Part shown: piece by piece, positions 34,791 to 43,457 of the stretch
Position numbering within the stretch: the stretch's first letter is position 1
How the letters are laid out: each line of letters opens with the position of its first letter
Source of the DNA: Meishania litoralis
GTDB lineage: Bacteria; Bacteroidota; Bacteroidia; Flavobacteriales; Flavobacteriaceae
Assembly: GCF_042611095.1 (NCBI RefSeq)
Contig: NZ_JBHFPV010000001.1
Location: 1,972,380-2,036,379, forward strand
Length of the DNA: 64,000 nucleotides
Direction: 5' to 3'
Program-made: the position numbers and the translations under genes
Notes under the pieces: generated by a model
The model's input: the letters and a program-made list of their open reading frames with translations, nothing else
Told to the model about the DNA's origin: nothing
Database searches by the model: none

Positions 34791-35699
34791 TTGAGACCGG
34801 TCAAAAACCAATATGTAACACTGCCGATCCTTACGGAAAAACAACTGACCCTTTGCATCAAAAGGGAAGATTTGACCCACCCCCTAATTTCGGGCAACAA
34901 ATACCGCAAACTCAAATACAACATCGCTACGGCCAAGGACCAAGGCTTCGACACGCTTTTAACGTTTGGCGGGGCATATTCCAATCATATTGCGGCTACT
35001 GCCTATGCCGGAAAGTTGCATGGCCTTCGGACCATTGGGATAATCCGTGGCGAAGAACTTGAAGTAAAATGGAAGGAAAACCCGACTTTGCGGAAGGCTT
35101 CAGAAGATGGAATGCATTTTAAATTTGTTAGTCGAGAGGTTTATCGCCAAAAAGAATCCCACATTTTTTTGCAACTTTTGGAAAAGGAATTCAGAAACTT
35201 TTACCTGCTTCCCGAAGGTGGTTCGAACGCCTTGGCGGTAAAGGGTTGTGAAGAAATACTCGATGCTGAAGACCGTGATTTTGATATTGTCTGCTGTGCC
35301 GTGGGTACTGGCGCAACCATCGCGGGGATCGCCAATTCAGCAACATCTGAACAGCAGGTTTTGGGCTTCCCGGCGCTCAAAGGTGATTTTTTAAATCAAG
35401 ATATTCGTAAATTTGCCCATAAGGAGAATTGGAAATTGCTAACGGAATATCATTTTGGCGGGTATGCAAAAGTGACGCCAGAACTTGTTCACTTTATTAA
35501 TGATTTCCGTGAAAAGACCCATGTTCCCCTAGATTCCGTTTATACCGGGAAAATGATTTTCGGGATTTTGGATATGGTCAAAAAAGACTATTTCCCTCCG
35601 AAAACCAAAATTTTGGCCATCCATACCGGAGGGCTCCAAGGTATAGCGGGCGTGAACCAAAGATTGAAAATGAAAAACCTACCCTTGATCCACGTATGA
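34791..35699 (+). CDS. 1-aminocyclopropane-1-carboxylate deaminase / D-cysteine desulfhydrase-like PLP enzyme
   Basis: The 302-residue protein belongs to fold-type II PLP enzymes. The Schiff-base lysine is in LISGNKYRKLKYN (near residue 35), followed by TFGGAYSNHIAATA, the phosphate and ring-binding part, and GGSNALAVKG. Relatives deaminate ACC or desulfhydrate D-cysteine; the two cannot be told apart here. No ATG fits, so TTG 34791 is used as start (MRPVKNQYVTL). The stop overlaps the glucosaminidase start. Confidence 0.87.
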   Translation: MRPVKNQYVTLPILTEKQLTLCIKREDLTHPLISGNKYRKLKYNIATAKDQGFDTLLTFGGAYSNHIAATAYAGKLHGLRTIGIIRGEELEVKWKENPTLRKASEDGMHFKFVSREVYRQKESHIFLQLLEKEFRNFYLLPEGGSNALAVKGCEEILDAEDRDFDIVCCAVGTGATIAGIANSATSEQQVLGFPALKGDFLNQDIRKFAHKENWKLLTEYHFGGYAKVTPELVHFINDFREKTHVPLDSVYTGKMIFGILDMVKKDYFPPKTKILAIHTGGLQGIAGVNQRLKMKNLPLIHV

Positions 35700-36556
35700 T
35701 GAAGAAATTGCTATTGTCGGTGATATGTGCCACACTTCTGATTGGCTGTAAAGTAAGGCAAAGTGTCTCCATGAAGAAAAACAACGGTCATTCACCCAGG
35801 GCGACCGTGAGTAAGTCGGATCAAAGTAACAATGACTCCGACGGTCTTTATGAATTGCCCGAGGATTCGGGCGAATTCGTTCATTTTGAAGTTGCCTCGA
35901 TCGATGAATATATCGATACTTTTTCCGAAATCGCTCAAATGGAAATGAAAGCTTACGGAATTCCGGCCAGTATCACGTTGGCGCAAGGATTGCTTGAAAG
36001 CGGATTCGGAAGGGGCGCACTGGCCCGGAAAACCAATAACCATTTCGGTATTAAATGCCATACAGGTTGGGAGGGTGATTTCGACCATCATGACGATGAC
36101 GAAAAAGGGGAATGTTTTAGAAAGTACAATCACCCCATGTATTCGTACAGGGACCATAGTGTTTTCTTGTCGGGCCGCAGTCGTTACGCCTTTCTTTTTG
36201 ACCTTCCCAGCAATGACTACAGGGCATGGGCGAAGGGTTTGCGCAAGGCCGGGTATGCGACCGATAAACGGTATCCACAAAAATTGATTGCCTTGATCGA
36301 GCAACACGGTCTACACAAATTTGATGCCGATGTGGTCAAGCAGGGCTATGGGCGTGTCGCCGCGGCCCAAGTTGCCGAAAATAAGCCGCGGCCTACTAAG
36401 GTAGACACCCATATTGTAAAGCGGGGCGATACCCTATATTCCATTTCGCGAAAGTATTCGGTTTCTGTCGATGACCTAAAGCGGTTGAACTACATGTACG
36501 ATAACAACATTTCTGTCGGCCAAGAATTAGTGGTAAAGACGGCAAAATTCAATTAG
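35696..36556 (+). CDS. Glucosaminidase with C-terminal LysM domain (lipoprotein)
   Basis: The 286-residue protein has a lipoprotein signal (LLSVICATLLIGC), a low-complexity linker, a GH73-type N-acetylglucosaminidase domain (about 75-215; catalytic Glu in LAQGLLESGFGRG, then HFGIKCHTGW) and a LysM peptidoglycan-binding repeat at the C-terminus (VKRGDTLYSISRKYSV). It should cleave the glycan backbone of peptidoglycan in the periplasm. It overlaps the PLP-enzyme stop by 4 bp and is followed by hemL after 2 bp, so these three are one transcript. Confidence 0.92.
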   Translation: MMKKLLLSVICATLLIGCKVRQSVSMKKNNGHSPRATVSKSDQSNNDSDGLYELPEDSGEFVHFEVASIDEYIDTFSEIAQMEMKAYGIPASITLAQGLLESGFGRGALARKTNNHFGIKCHTGWEGDFDHHDDDEKGECFRKYNHPMYSYRDHSVFLSGRSRYAFLFDLPSNDYRAWAKGLRKAGYATDKRYPQKLIALIEQHGLHKFDADVVKQGYGRVAAAQVAENKPRPTKVDTHIVKRGDTLYSISRKYSVSVDDLKRLNYMYDNNISVGQELVVKTAKFN

Positions 36557-36558
36557 CC

Positions 36559-37842
36559 ATGATTTATAAACGCAGTAGTGCCCTTTTCGCAGAGGCCAAA
36601 AGCTATATCCCCGGGGGGGTGAATTCTCCGGTGAGGGCCTTCAAGGCGGTGGGCGGGGACCCGATTTTCGTAAATGAGGCCAAAGGCGCCTATCTCTATG
36701 ATGAAGACGGTAATCGGCTCATTGATTATATCGCCTCTTGGGGCCCTTTGATTTTAGGTCATGCGTATGAACCGGTAATCAATGCGGTCATCGAGAAGGC
36801 CAAAAAAGGGACTTCGTTCGGAATGCCTACTGAAATTGAGACCGAACTGGCAAAATTGGCCGTATCGATGGTACCCAATATCGATAAGATTAGGTTCGTG
36901 AACAGTGGAACCGAGGCCTGTATGAGTGCCGTTCGCTTGGCCCGTGGTTTTTCAGGTAAGGACAAGATCATCAAATTCGCCGGATGCTATCATGGCCATT
37001 CCGATTCGTTCTTGATACAAGCGGGTAGTGGCGCTGTCACTTTTGGAAGTCCGAATAGCCCTGGAGTCACCCAAGGAACCGCAAAAGATACACTATTGGC
37101 AAATTATAACGATCTCGATAGTGTCGAGGCCATTGTCAAGGCGAATAAAGAAGAAATAGCCGCGATCATCATCGAACCTGTTGCCGGAAATATGGGATGT
37201 ATCGTCCCGAAAGATGGTTTTATGCAAGGATTGCGAAAAATCTGTGATCAAGAGAACATATTGTTGGTATTCGATGAAGTGATGACGGGTTTTCGCTTAG
37301 GCAAAGGAGGTGCACAAGAGGCACTGAACATTAATGCCGATATTCTTTGTTTCGGGAAGGTTATCGGTGGCGGTCTTCCCGTCGGGGCATTTGCGGCGAG
37401 AAATGAAATAATGGATTATTTGGCGCCTGAGGGGCCTGTATACCAAGCTGGTACACTTAGCGGAAATCCGTTGGCGATGAGTGCTGGCCTGGCCATGCTC
37501 ACCGAGTTGAATGCGCACCCTGAGATATTCAAAAGTTTGGCCGATAAGACCGAATACCTGCACAAGGGCCTTGATGAAGTATTGCGTTCAAAGGGAATAC
37601 CCTATCAAATCAATCGTTTCGGAAGCATGATCTCGGTACACTTTACCGAAGAGCCTGTCGTCGATTTTCAGACTTCCGCCAAAGGAAATAATGAAACGTT
37701 CAAAAAATACTTTCACGGCATGCTGCAAAATGGTATTTACCTACCGCCAAGTGCTTTTGAGAGTTATTTTTTGAACGATGCTTTGACCTATCATGATTTG
37801 GATGAGACCGTAAATGCGGTTAACTCTGTTTTTAATGAGTAG
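36559..37842 (+). CDS. hemL: Glutamate-1-semialdehyde 2,1-aminomutase
   Basis: A 427-residue class III aminotransferase-fold enzyme of the C5 haem pathway that converts glutamate-1-semialdehyde to 5-aminolevulinate. Diagnostic segments are PGGVNSPVRAFKAVGGDPIF, RFVNSGTEACMSAVRLAR, CYHGHSDSFL and the PLP lysine in LCFGKVIGGGLPVGAF. Length is normal. It is the last gene of the run that starts with the HExxH gene and faces a minus-strand gene 2 bp away. Confidence 0.97.
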   Translation: MIYKRSSALFAEAKSYIPGGVNSPVRAFKAVGGDPIFVNEAKGAYLYDEDGNRLIDYIASWGPLILGHAYEPVINAVIEKAKKGTSFGMPTEIETELAKLAVSMVPNIDKIRFVNSGTEACMSAVRLARGFSGKDKIIKFAGCYHGHSDSFLIQAGSGAVTFGSPNSPGVTQGTAKDTLLANYNDLDSVEAIVKANKEEIAAIIIEPVAGNMGCIVPKDGFMQGLRKICDQENILLVFDEVMTGFRLGKGGAQEALNINADILCFGKVIGGGLPVGAFAARNEIMDYLAPEGPVYQAGTLSGNPLAMSAGLAMLTELNAHPEIFKSLADKTEYLHKGLDEVLRSKGIPYQINRFGSMISVHFTEEPVVDFQTSAKGNNETFKKYFHGMLQNGIYLPPSAFESYFLNDALTYHDLDETVNAVNSVFNE

Positions 37843-37844
37843 TG

Positions 37845-38294
37845 CTATTGCAGTATTGCCATTTTTTCTTTTTCTTCATGCATGAACAATCTCTTCTTCT
37901 GTTTTTGGGTGAGAATCTCTTTAATTTTTTCACTAGCTTGTTTGTCTAGTTTTTCTAAGAGAAGATTTTCCTTTTGTTCATCATATTCGGTGTACGACGA
38001 TTGCTTGCGATGTGGCCGCTCTTTATACCTATTTCTTTGCTTGAATTTGGTATTTGCGAGTTTCTTTTGTTTTTTGATCTCGTAATCCTTGTAGATTTGG
38101 TATGCTTTCTTTTTCTGCTTCCCTTTATTAAGATGCACTACTTCATCCAATCGCTGCGTCTTCTCCTCGACTACTGATTCCAACTTTTCATAATTGATAT
38201 TGCCATATGAATCTATAGGTCTCCCTTGCGCATGAAGGAACAAGGAATGGGCAAATAACAAAACGCCAATTACCATAAAGATCTCTTTTTTCAT
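37845..38294 (-). CDS. Secreted, highly charged protein of unknown function
   Basis: The 149-residue protein has a signal peptide (MKKEIFMVIGVLLFAHSLFL, ending HAQG) and a Lys/Glu/Gln-rich, probably helical body (GKQKKKAYQIYKDYEIKKQK; ILTQKQKKRLFMHEEKEKM). The start chosen is ATG 38292-38294 because the upstream extension precedes the signal peptide. The C-terminal ILTQKQKKRLF pattern resembles Spy/CpxP-like envelope proteins, and a similar gene lies at 38719-39174. Assignment is only tentative. Confidence 0.65.
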   Translation of the reverse strand: MKKEIFMVIGVLLFAHSLFLHAQGRPIDSYGNINYEKLESVVEEKTQRLDEVVHLNKGKQKKKAYQIYKDYEIKKQKKLANTKFKQRNRYKERPHRKQSSYTEYDEQKENLLLEKLDKQASEKIKEILTQKQKKRLFMHEEKEKMAILQ

Positions 38295-38718
38295 TGTAAA
38301 CCAAAATTTGTATAAAATTAGAACGCTTTTTTTGTTTAAAAAGTGTGGAAAACTATATGGGGTCCTATCAGTAATCAGGTGCATTTCTTTTTTGATATAG
38401 TTTTTTCTCGCTCAAAGTGAGAGCTTAGATTTTTATTTATTATTTGGACAAATGAGGGTATGCAATAAGCATCTGAGTTAAAATTCATTGTTTTAACTGC
38501 TGAGTTTGTAGTGAAGATATTATACTTTTCTATATGCGGCTGCTATAGAATTCGTATAAAATTACTGATGGTGCAAAAGTGGAAAAATCATACCTTGTAA
38601 GACTGCATATATGTTTTATAATACATATAGAACCATATAGAAGTCTTCAGTAACGTTAAAAACCAAAAAAAAACCGTCCACAATTTGCGAACGGCTTTTC
38701 ATCAACTAATCAACCAAC
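38295..38718. other. Gap without a gene, with inverted repeats
   Basis: No coding frame is convincing. TTCTATA ... TATAGAA (38528-38550) and AAGACT-gcATATATG ... CATATA ... AGTCTT (38599-38647) are inverted repeats in AT-rich DNA. The terminator of the next minus-strand gene lies at 38664-38699. The remaining sequence holds only the presumed promoter region of the gene ending at 37845. Confidence 0.5.
38664..38699 (-). terminator. Terminator of the Spy/DUF4890-like gene
   Basis: Minus strand: GCCGT ... ACGG stem with a long T run, about 20 bp past the stop at 38719. Confidence 0.6.
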
Positions 38719-39174
38719 CTATTTTTGTTTGCCCTCTATTCTTTTGTGCTTCATTCTAGGTATGCCCTTTTTATGTTTTGAATAATGATGTGCCATTTTC
38801 TGCCATTTATCGTATTGTTCGGGCGATAGTATTTTCTTGAACTTTTCTTTTTGGGCAATTTGACGGTCGAGGCGTTCATTTTGCATCGCAAAACGCTCTT
38901 CTTGCGTTGGCTTCTTACGTTCTCCATCCTCTTTCATCGCTTTGAGTTCGTCCATTTTGGCCTTGCGTGCTTTGGCATTTTCAAGGTTCAGAGTCTGTAT
39001 TTGCGATTGTTGGACTTCGGTAAGGTCGAGGGCCAAGGTCATTTTCTTGGTTTGAAGGGTAGCTATTTGCTCCGGGGTGAAATCTTTCATACCCTTACGA
39101 TGAACGTTCCCTTCCCTTTGGGCGAGGCCGACGATACCGGTCAGTAGTAACATTGCCATTATTATTTTTTTCAT
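38719..39174 (-). CDS. Spy/CpxP-like periplasmic protein (DUF4890 type)
   Basis: A 151-residue protein: signal peptide (MKKIIMAMLLLTGIVGLAQ) and a helical, Lys-rich body with paired helices typical of Spy-like chaperones (FTPEQIATLQTKKMTLALDL; ILSPEQYDKWQKMAHH). DUF4890-type proteins of Bacteroidota share this layout and probably act as periplasmic stress proteins. The function is inferred from the fold pattern. A terminator follows the gene. Confidence 0.75.
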   Translation of the reverse strand: MKKIIMAMLLLTGIVGLAQREGNVHRKGMKDFTPEQIATLQTKKMTLALDLTEVQQSQIQTLNLENAKARKAKMDELKAMKEDGERKKPTQEERFAMQNERLDRQIAQKEKFKKILSPEQYDKWQKMAHHYSKHKKGIPRMKHKRIEGKQK

Positions 39175-39280
39175 AACGTAAACTTTAAATGATTTATACC
39201 TAAGATGTCATGACGGGGAGATGGTTTAATCCATTGCATGAATTTGACACTTTTTTAACACAGACAGTATCGATACAAAT

Positions 39281-39312
39281 AAAAAAGGGCAAGGATTCTC
39301 ATCCTTGCCCTC
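39281..39312 (-). terminator. Terminator after the NVEALA-like small gene
   Basis: Minus strand: AGGGCAAGGAT-GAGA-ATCCTTGCCCT followed by six T, a strong hairpin 24 bp after the stop at 39336. Confidence 0.85.
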
Positions 39313-39335
39313 TTGGGGGTAGTAGTAGGTCGTTC

Positions 39336-39506
39336 TTATTGAATATTTTGATTCATTGTTTCTATAGTGATCTGCTCGACATCGGCTTTTGCCAGTTCGT
39401 TCACATCAGAAATTATACGCTGTGAAGCCGATACGTTATAATAATAGGTTATGGTGGCGATCACGAAACTTGCGAAATACAGTAAACTTTTAGTTTTATA
39501 TGACAT
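39336..39506 (-). CDS. Small NVEALA-like exported peptide (56 residues)
   Basis: The frame starts MSYKTKSLLYFASFVIATIT with a single hydrophobic helix and continues ISDVNELAKADVEQIT to a natural end. The LAKADVEQIT part recalls the LALANVEALA core of the NVEALA family of short Bacteroidota peptides. Start and stop are clean, and a strong terminator follows 24 bp later, which supports expression as a separate small gene. Function unknown. Too short for ordinary ORF calling. Confidence 0.6.
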   Translation of the reverse strand: MSYKTKSLLYFASFVIATITYYYNVSASQRIISDVNELAKADVEQITIETMNQNIQ

Positions 39507-40137
39507 GACGTTTGGTTTTTAATGCTGAAGCTAAATTAGACATTACCCTAACCCAAAAAAGGGCTTTGTTGCGAAACGGTACTAATTAGATGTCAAATGT
39601 ATCATAGTTGTGGAATACCGGTTTTTTTCATCGGATTTATTTACATTTTGACGTAGAACCTATAAAAATGTATGCATTTGATTGTTGCGAACGAATCTTT
39701 TTTCGAAGTTTCGATTTGATTTAAAATCGATTTAAACATCTTTTTTAGAGTTGGATTGTAACATTTTGTTTTTTTATCAGTCTTATATATAGAAAATCTC
39801 ATTTTTCAATTAGCGAATTAGTCAAGATAAAGCTGTCATAAACCTATGGCAGCTTTATTTTTTATCGACCAACTGCAAAAACCTCGATGAACGGTAAATA
39901 TTTTTACAGGATGTCTTGGGCCCGACAAAAAAACGTCAAAATTTTGGCTGTAAAAGTTTGCCAAAGAACTTCAATAAATATTAATAAAAATCAGGTCGAA
40001 TTACGAAGTTGATAACTTCCGTATGTTCTAATTGCGAAATCATCGATTTTCGATTTTACAAGAAACCCCTTACAAAGATGCAAAACAATAAATAACGTTC
40101 TAGACGTTATACTATCTCATATTTAACAATAGAAGTT
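39507..40137. other. Long AT-rich gap with one orphan terminator
   Basis: No credible coding frame is seen. The only structured element is a hairpin with a T run at 39827-39862. The last 200 bp should hold the promoter of the secreted protein gene at 40138. Confidence 0.5.
39827..39862 (+). terminator. Orphan terminator, candidate end of a small RNA
   Basis: ATAAAGCTGTCATA-AACC-TATGGCAGCTTTAT followed by six T. It is a strong intrinsic terminator pointing right, but the nearest upstream gene on the plus strand is over 1.9 kb away, which suggests an unannotated transcript before it. Confidence 0.6.
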
Positions 40138-40449
40138 ATGAAAAAAATGGAACTTGTATCTGCGGCTACCGTTGTACTTTTGTTCGCTTTTGGAGTTTTT
40201 GCCAACAACAATATACCCGTTGAAAAAGAACTCGATATCAATTCGATTATTATAATCGAAGAAGAGGTCGATATCGACCTTGGTTTCGATACGCAAGATT
40301 ATTTGCCTGCAGATTTTAATGCCTATGCCTATCCATATGATGTGGACGGTTTCAATTACATTGAAGAAGATGATACCGTTATCTTGGATTTTGATCCGAA
40401 GGAACATCTGCCCGAAGGTTTTGACCCGTATATAAAGACGAAGAAGTAA
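40138..40449 (+). CDS. Small acidic secreted protein with an internal duplication
   Basis: A 103-residue protein with a signal peptide (about 1-22; VVLLFAFGVFANNN) and an acidic mature part (many Asp, Glu). Two related segments occur: DLGFDTQDYLPADFNAYAYP (about 48-67) and DFDPKEHLPEGFDPYI near the end, each with FD-x-(Q/K)-x-x-LP-x-(D/G)F. I know no function. A terminator follows at 40476-40509. Comparable short secreted proteins are common in Flavobacteria. Confidence 0.7.
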   Translation: MKKMELVSAATVVLLFAFGVFANNNIPVEKELDINSIIIIEEEVDIDLGFDTQDYLPADFNAYAYPYDVDGFNYIEEDDTVILDFDPKEHLPEGFDPYIKTKK

Positions 40450-40475
40450 ACTTCTTTATTTGAGTTAGTCCAGAT

Positions 40476-40509
40476 AAAACCTCCATTTTCGAATGGGGGT
40501 TTTGTTTTT
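40476..40509. terminator. Bidirectional terminator between convergent genes
   Basis: AAAACCTCCATT-TTCG-AATGGGGGTTTT followed by T-rich sequence. It ends the secreted-protein gene on the plus strand and touches the stop of the symporter gene on the minus strand. Confidence 0.8.
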
Positions 40510-41938
40510 AAAAGAACATCGGAATTACAAATTGAAACATCAGTATCAATAGTGCTATCGCTATCAAGTTAAGTATTGCCCCTACACGTGCCATTTCACT
40601 TACCTTGACATAACCGCTGGCAAATACGATTGCATTGGGCGGCGTAGCCATTGGCAGCATAAAGGCACAACTGCTTGCCATGGTAACCGGGATCAATAGA
40701 TACAAGATGGGTACTTCCAAACCTATAGCGATACCGGCGACCACTGGGGCCAGTACGGCGACCAATGCCACATTGCTCATCAGTTCGGTCATAAAGAGCA
40801 TGAGCGTTATAAGAAGAACGGCGGTCATCAAGATACTGATATCGCTGTTGGCAATCGCACTCGAGACCATATCGACTATTCCGCTTACCGACATACCTTT
40901 GGCGAGTGCCAATCCGCCCCCAAAAAGTATCAAAATGCCCCAGGCCAGTTTTTGGGTGTCTTTCCAGTCGATGATAAAATCTCCCTTTTTAAGATTATAG
41001 GGAATTGAGAACATGGCAATGGCCCCCATCATGCTGATCATGGTATCGTTTAACTTTAATCCTGGTAAATAACTATTGATGACGGTTCTAAAAATCCAAA
41101 GAAAAACGGTAACGCCGAATATGGCCAAGACCATTTTTTCCTTGCCTCCCATTGGGCCTAATTTTTGTAGTTCATCGTTGATCACTTCCCTTGAGGCGGC
41201 AAATTTGAGTTGTTTGTTGGGGAACATCCATTTGGTCAGTACAAGGTAACTGATCCATATCATTACCGCCGAAAAGGGTACCCCTATGACCATCCATTTT
41301 AAAAAGGAGATTTCAATATTGTATTCGTTTTCAAGCAGTCCGATCATTACCGAATTCGGTGGCGTGCCTATTACGGTAGCAATGCCGCCCGCATTGGCCG
41401 AGAATGCAATACCCAACATTACGCTCAGGGCAAAGTTTTTATCACTTTTGGTAAAACCATCCTCGTCGTTCACCAACAGACCGATGACCGACATGGCAAT
41501 GGGCAGCATCATTACGGTGGTCGCCGTATTGCTGATCCACATGCTCAAAGCCGCGGTCGCGATCATAAAACCCAACACGACTTTATTGGGGGCCGTGCCC
41601 GTTAATTTAATAATACTTAGTGCAATGCGTTTGTGTAGATTGACCTTTTCCAAGGCCAGGGCCAGAATAAAACCACCAAAGAAAAGAAAGATGATCGGAC
41701 TCCCGTAGTTGGCACCGACATCACCGACATCCATAATTTTTAGGATGGGAAAGAGCAGCAACGGTAACAAGGCAGTGACCGATATCGAAACAGCCTCGGT
41801 GATCCACCAAACGACCATCCAAACGGCAATGGCCATGACCGAGTCACCTTTTTCAGAGACCATCTCGAAAGGTAGGTTGGTGAGCACCAAGAAAAGTATC
41901 GGTCCGAGAAACAGCCCCGCTTTTTTACTGAAATTCAT
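40508..41938 (-). CDS. DASS/SLC13 family sodium:dicarboxylate symporter
   Basis: A 476-residue inner-membrane protein with about 11-12 helices. The two conserved substrate/sodium loops are visible: SNTATTVMMLPIA and GIATVIGTPPNSV in the first half, and ELMSNVALVAVLAPV and MATPPNAIVFASGY in the second. Members carry C4-dicarboxylates or related anions with Na+. No sensor or metabolic partner gene adjoins, so the substrate is open. Confidence 0.92.
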   Translation of the reverse strand: MNFSKKAGLFLGPILFLVLTNLPFEMVSEKGDSVMAIAVWMVVWWITEAVSISVTALLPLLLFPILKIMDVGDVGANYGSPIIFLFFGGFILALALEKVNLHKRIALSIIKLTGTAPNKVVLGFMIATAALSMWISNTATTVMMLPIAMSVIGLLVNDEDGFTKSDKNFALSVMLGIAFSANAGGIATVIGTPPNSVMIGLLENEYNIEISFLKWMVIGVPFSAVMIWISYLVLTKWMFPNKQLKFAASREVINDELQKLGPMGGKEKMVLAIFGVTVFLWIFRTVINSYLPGLKLNDTMISMMGAIAMFSIPYNLKKGDFIIDWKDTQKLAWGILILFGGGLALAKGMSVSGIVDMVSSAIANSDISILMTAVLLITLMLFMTELMSNVALVAVLAPVVAGIAIGLEVPILYLLIPVTMASSCAFMLPMATPPNAIVFASGYVKVSEMARVGAILNLIAIALLILMFQFVIPMFF

Positions 41939-42050
41939 TTATAAACATTATCGGCCCTAAGCTATGTTTTTTCTTTTTGTTTTGGAAATGAAAAAGTCAG
42001 ATGTATGATGCTAATGTGCGAAGTACCGGGCATGGTACATCTGGCCTTTT

Positions 42051-43445
42051 TCAATAAATAATCGAATCCGACGGAATGGGCGGCAACTCGTAGTTGCCGT
42101 AATCTACAGTTATCTGTCCGTCGTTCAATGTCTTTATTCCCTGAGATTCGGATTTGGTTTTATAGAGATAGATTTTTTTCAATTTTTTGAAGCCGGAAAA
42201 ATCGGGTAAATGGGTTTCCTCGAATTTGGAGGCCGTAAGGTTTATCGACTTTATATGTTCAAGTGATGACAGTTGTTTGATGTTTTGTCCTGTAATCGAG
42301 GTATTGTCGAGTTTCAAAATCGTCAGGTTCGGAAGTTGTGTCAATTTTTCGAAAATGGCATCGGTCACTTGGGTTCCGCCCAGATCCAATTGGGCAATCT
42401 GTGGAGCTATGGAAAGCAGATTCTCGAAATCGGCATCGGAAAAAGCGGGTTTGTTGATGCAGGAAACGCTTAAAAAATTCGAGGATTCACTGATAGGATC
42501 GACATGAACGCCAGTTTCTTCAATAATTTTTATACTGTCTTGTGAAGCGGCGGTTATTTCGATATCGGGATAATCATTGTCCAAATTTTGGGGAAAGAAC
42601 GAAGTGAACAGTTCTTTGGCCAATCCGTTTTCTTTTATGGTGCCCTCGAACGGGTGTCCGGCATCGATCCAGGCACCGAGTAATATTATTTCCTCTTTCG
42701 TCGGTTGTCTTTTACCTTCGGGAGGCATATGGTTGTCGTCATCATTTGGTAGCTTCATACGCGTGAACACTTCGCTTTGGGAAGCATCATTGGCTACGAC
42801 TACTTCTCCGTTTTCTCCTCCATTTAAAATGCCTTCCTTAGAATGCAAAAGTAGTTCGCCCTTTGTCTTTTTTGGATTATGGCAACTGACGCAATTATTG
42901 TTCAGAATCGGTTTGACCACATCCTCATAAAGCAAGGCTTCCTCCCAATTGTCTTCATTGAGTTTGATTTGTTTTTCCTCGAAGGTTTCGTAGCCCAAGG
43001 CCGATTTAATGTTATTGGGTAGGGGTTCAACAAGATAATCCTCCCCGTGGGTAATATTTCCACCTTTGTGCCCGGTAAAGGAAATCAAAATGAAAAAGAC
43101 GATCGATAAGGTGATTGTGGGAGTGCGTTCCAAAAAAGAAAAAGCTTTTGTTCCTTCTGATTTGGCGTACATCAAAAATGAGAATAGGGCCGTGGCCACG
43201 CCACTCCATAAATGCCATTTTACCGTATCGAAGGCATAACCTTCGCCCGTATACTGCAAATATCCGGTAAGGCAGGCTACAACTGCGGCAATGCCTCCCC
43301 AGAGATACGCTATGGGAATCAGTTCGCCATACGTTTGTCTTTTTCGGTCGTACCATTGAAGTAACAATCCGAAGACGATGAATCCGATGGGTAAGTGGAC
43401 TATGATAGGATGTAGTCTGCCCAAAAGTTGTTTTAGAACGTCCAT
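42051..43445 (-). CDS. DUF2231-like membrane protein with cytochrome c and leucine-rich-type domains
   Basis: A 464-residue protein with about four N-terminal helices (residues 12-140; LHPIIVHLPIGFIVFGLLLQ), a planctomycete-type cytochrome domain with one haem-binding CVSCH (NNNCVSCHNPKKTKG, near 190), and a C-terminal region of short leucine-rich repeats (LGGTQVTDAIFEKLTQLPNL; LKLDNTSITGQNI). The layout suggests an inner-membrane protein with a periplasmic redox domain. It is the last gene of the minus-strand cluster. Confidence 0.85.
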   Translation of the reverse strand: MDVLKQLLGRLHPIIVHLPIGFIVFGLLLQWYDRKRQTYGELIPIAYLWGGIAAVVACLTGYLQYTGEGYAFDTVKWHLWSGVATALFSFLMYAKSEGTKAFSFLERTPTITLSIVFFILISFTGHKGGNITHGEDYLVEPLPNNIKSALGYETFEEKQIKLNEDNWEEALLYEDVVKPILNNNCVSCHNPKKTKGELLLHSKEGILNGGENGEVVVANDASQSEVFTRMKLPNDDDNHMPPEGKRQPTKEEIILLGAWIDAGHPFEGTIKENGLAKELFTSFFPQNLDNDYPDIEITAASQDSIKIIEETGVHVDPISESSNFLSVSCINKPAFSDADFENLLSIAPQIAQLDLGGTQVTDAIFEKLTQLPNLTILKLDNTSITGQNIKQLSSLEHIKSINLTASKFEETHLPDFSGFKKLKKIYLYKTKSESQGIKTLNDGQITVDYGNYELPPIPSDSIIY

Positions 43446-43457
43446 GATACCGTAAAC

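Noticed and set aside
37974..38177. Short hydrophobic plus-strand frames
   Set aside because: They are antisense to the Lys/Glu-rich secreted protein, whose codons give hydrophobic complements.
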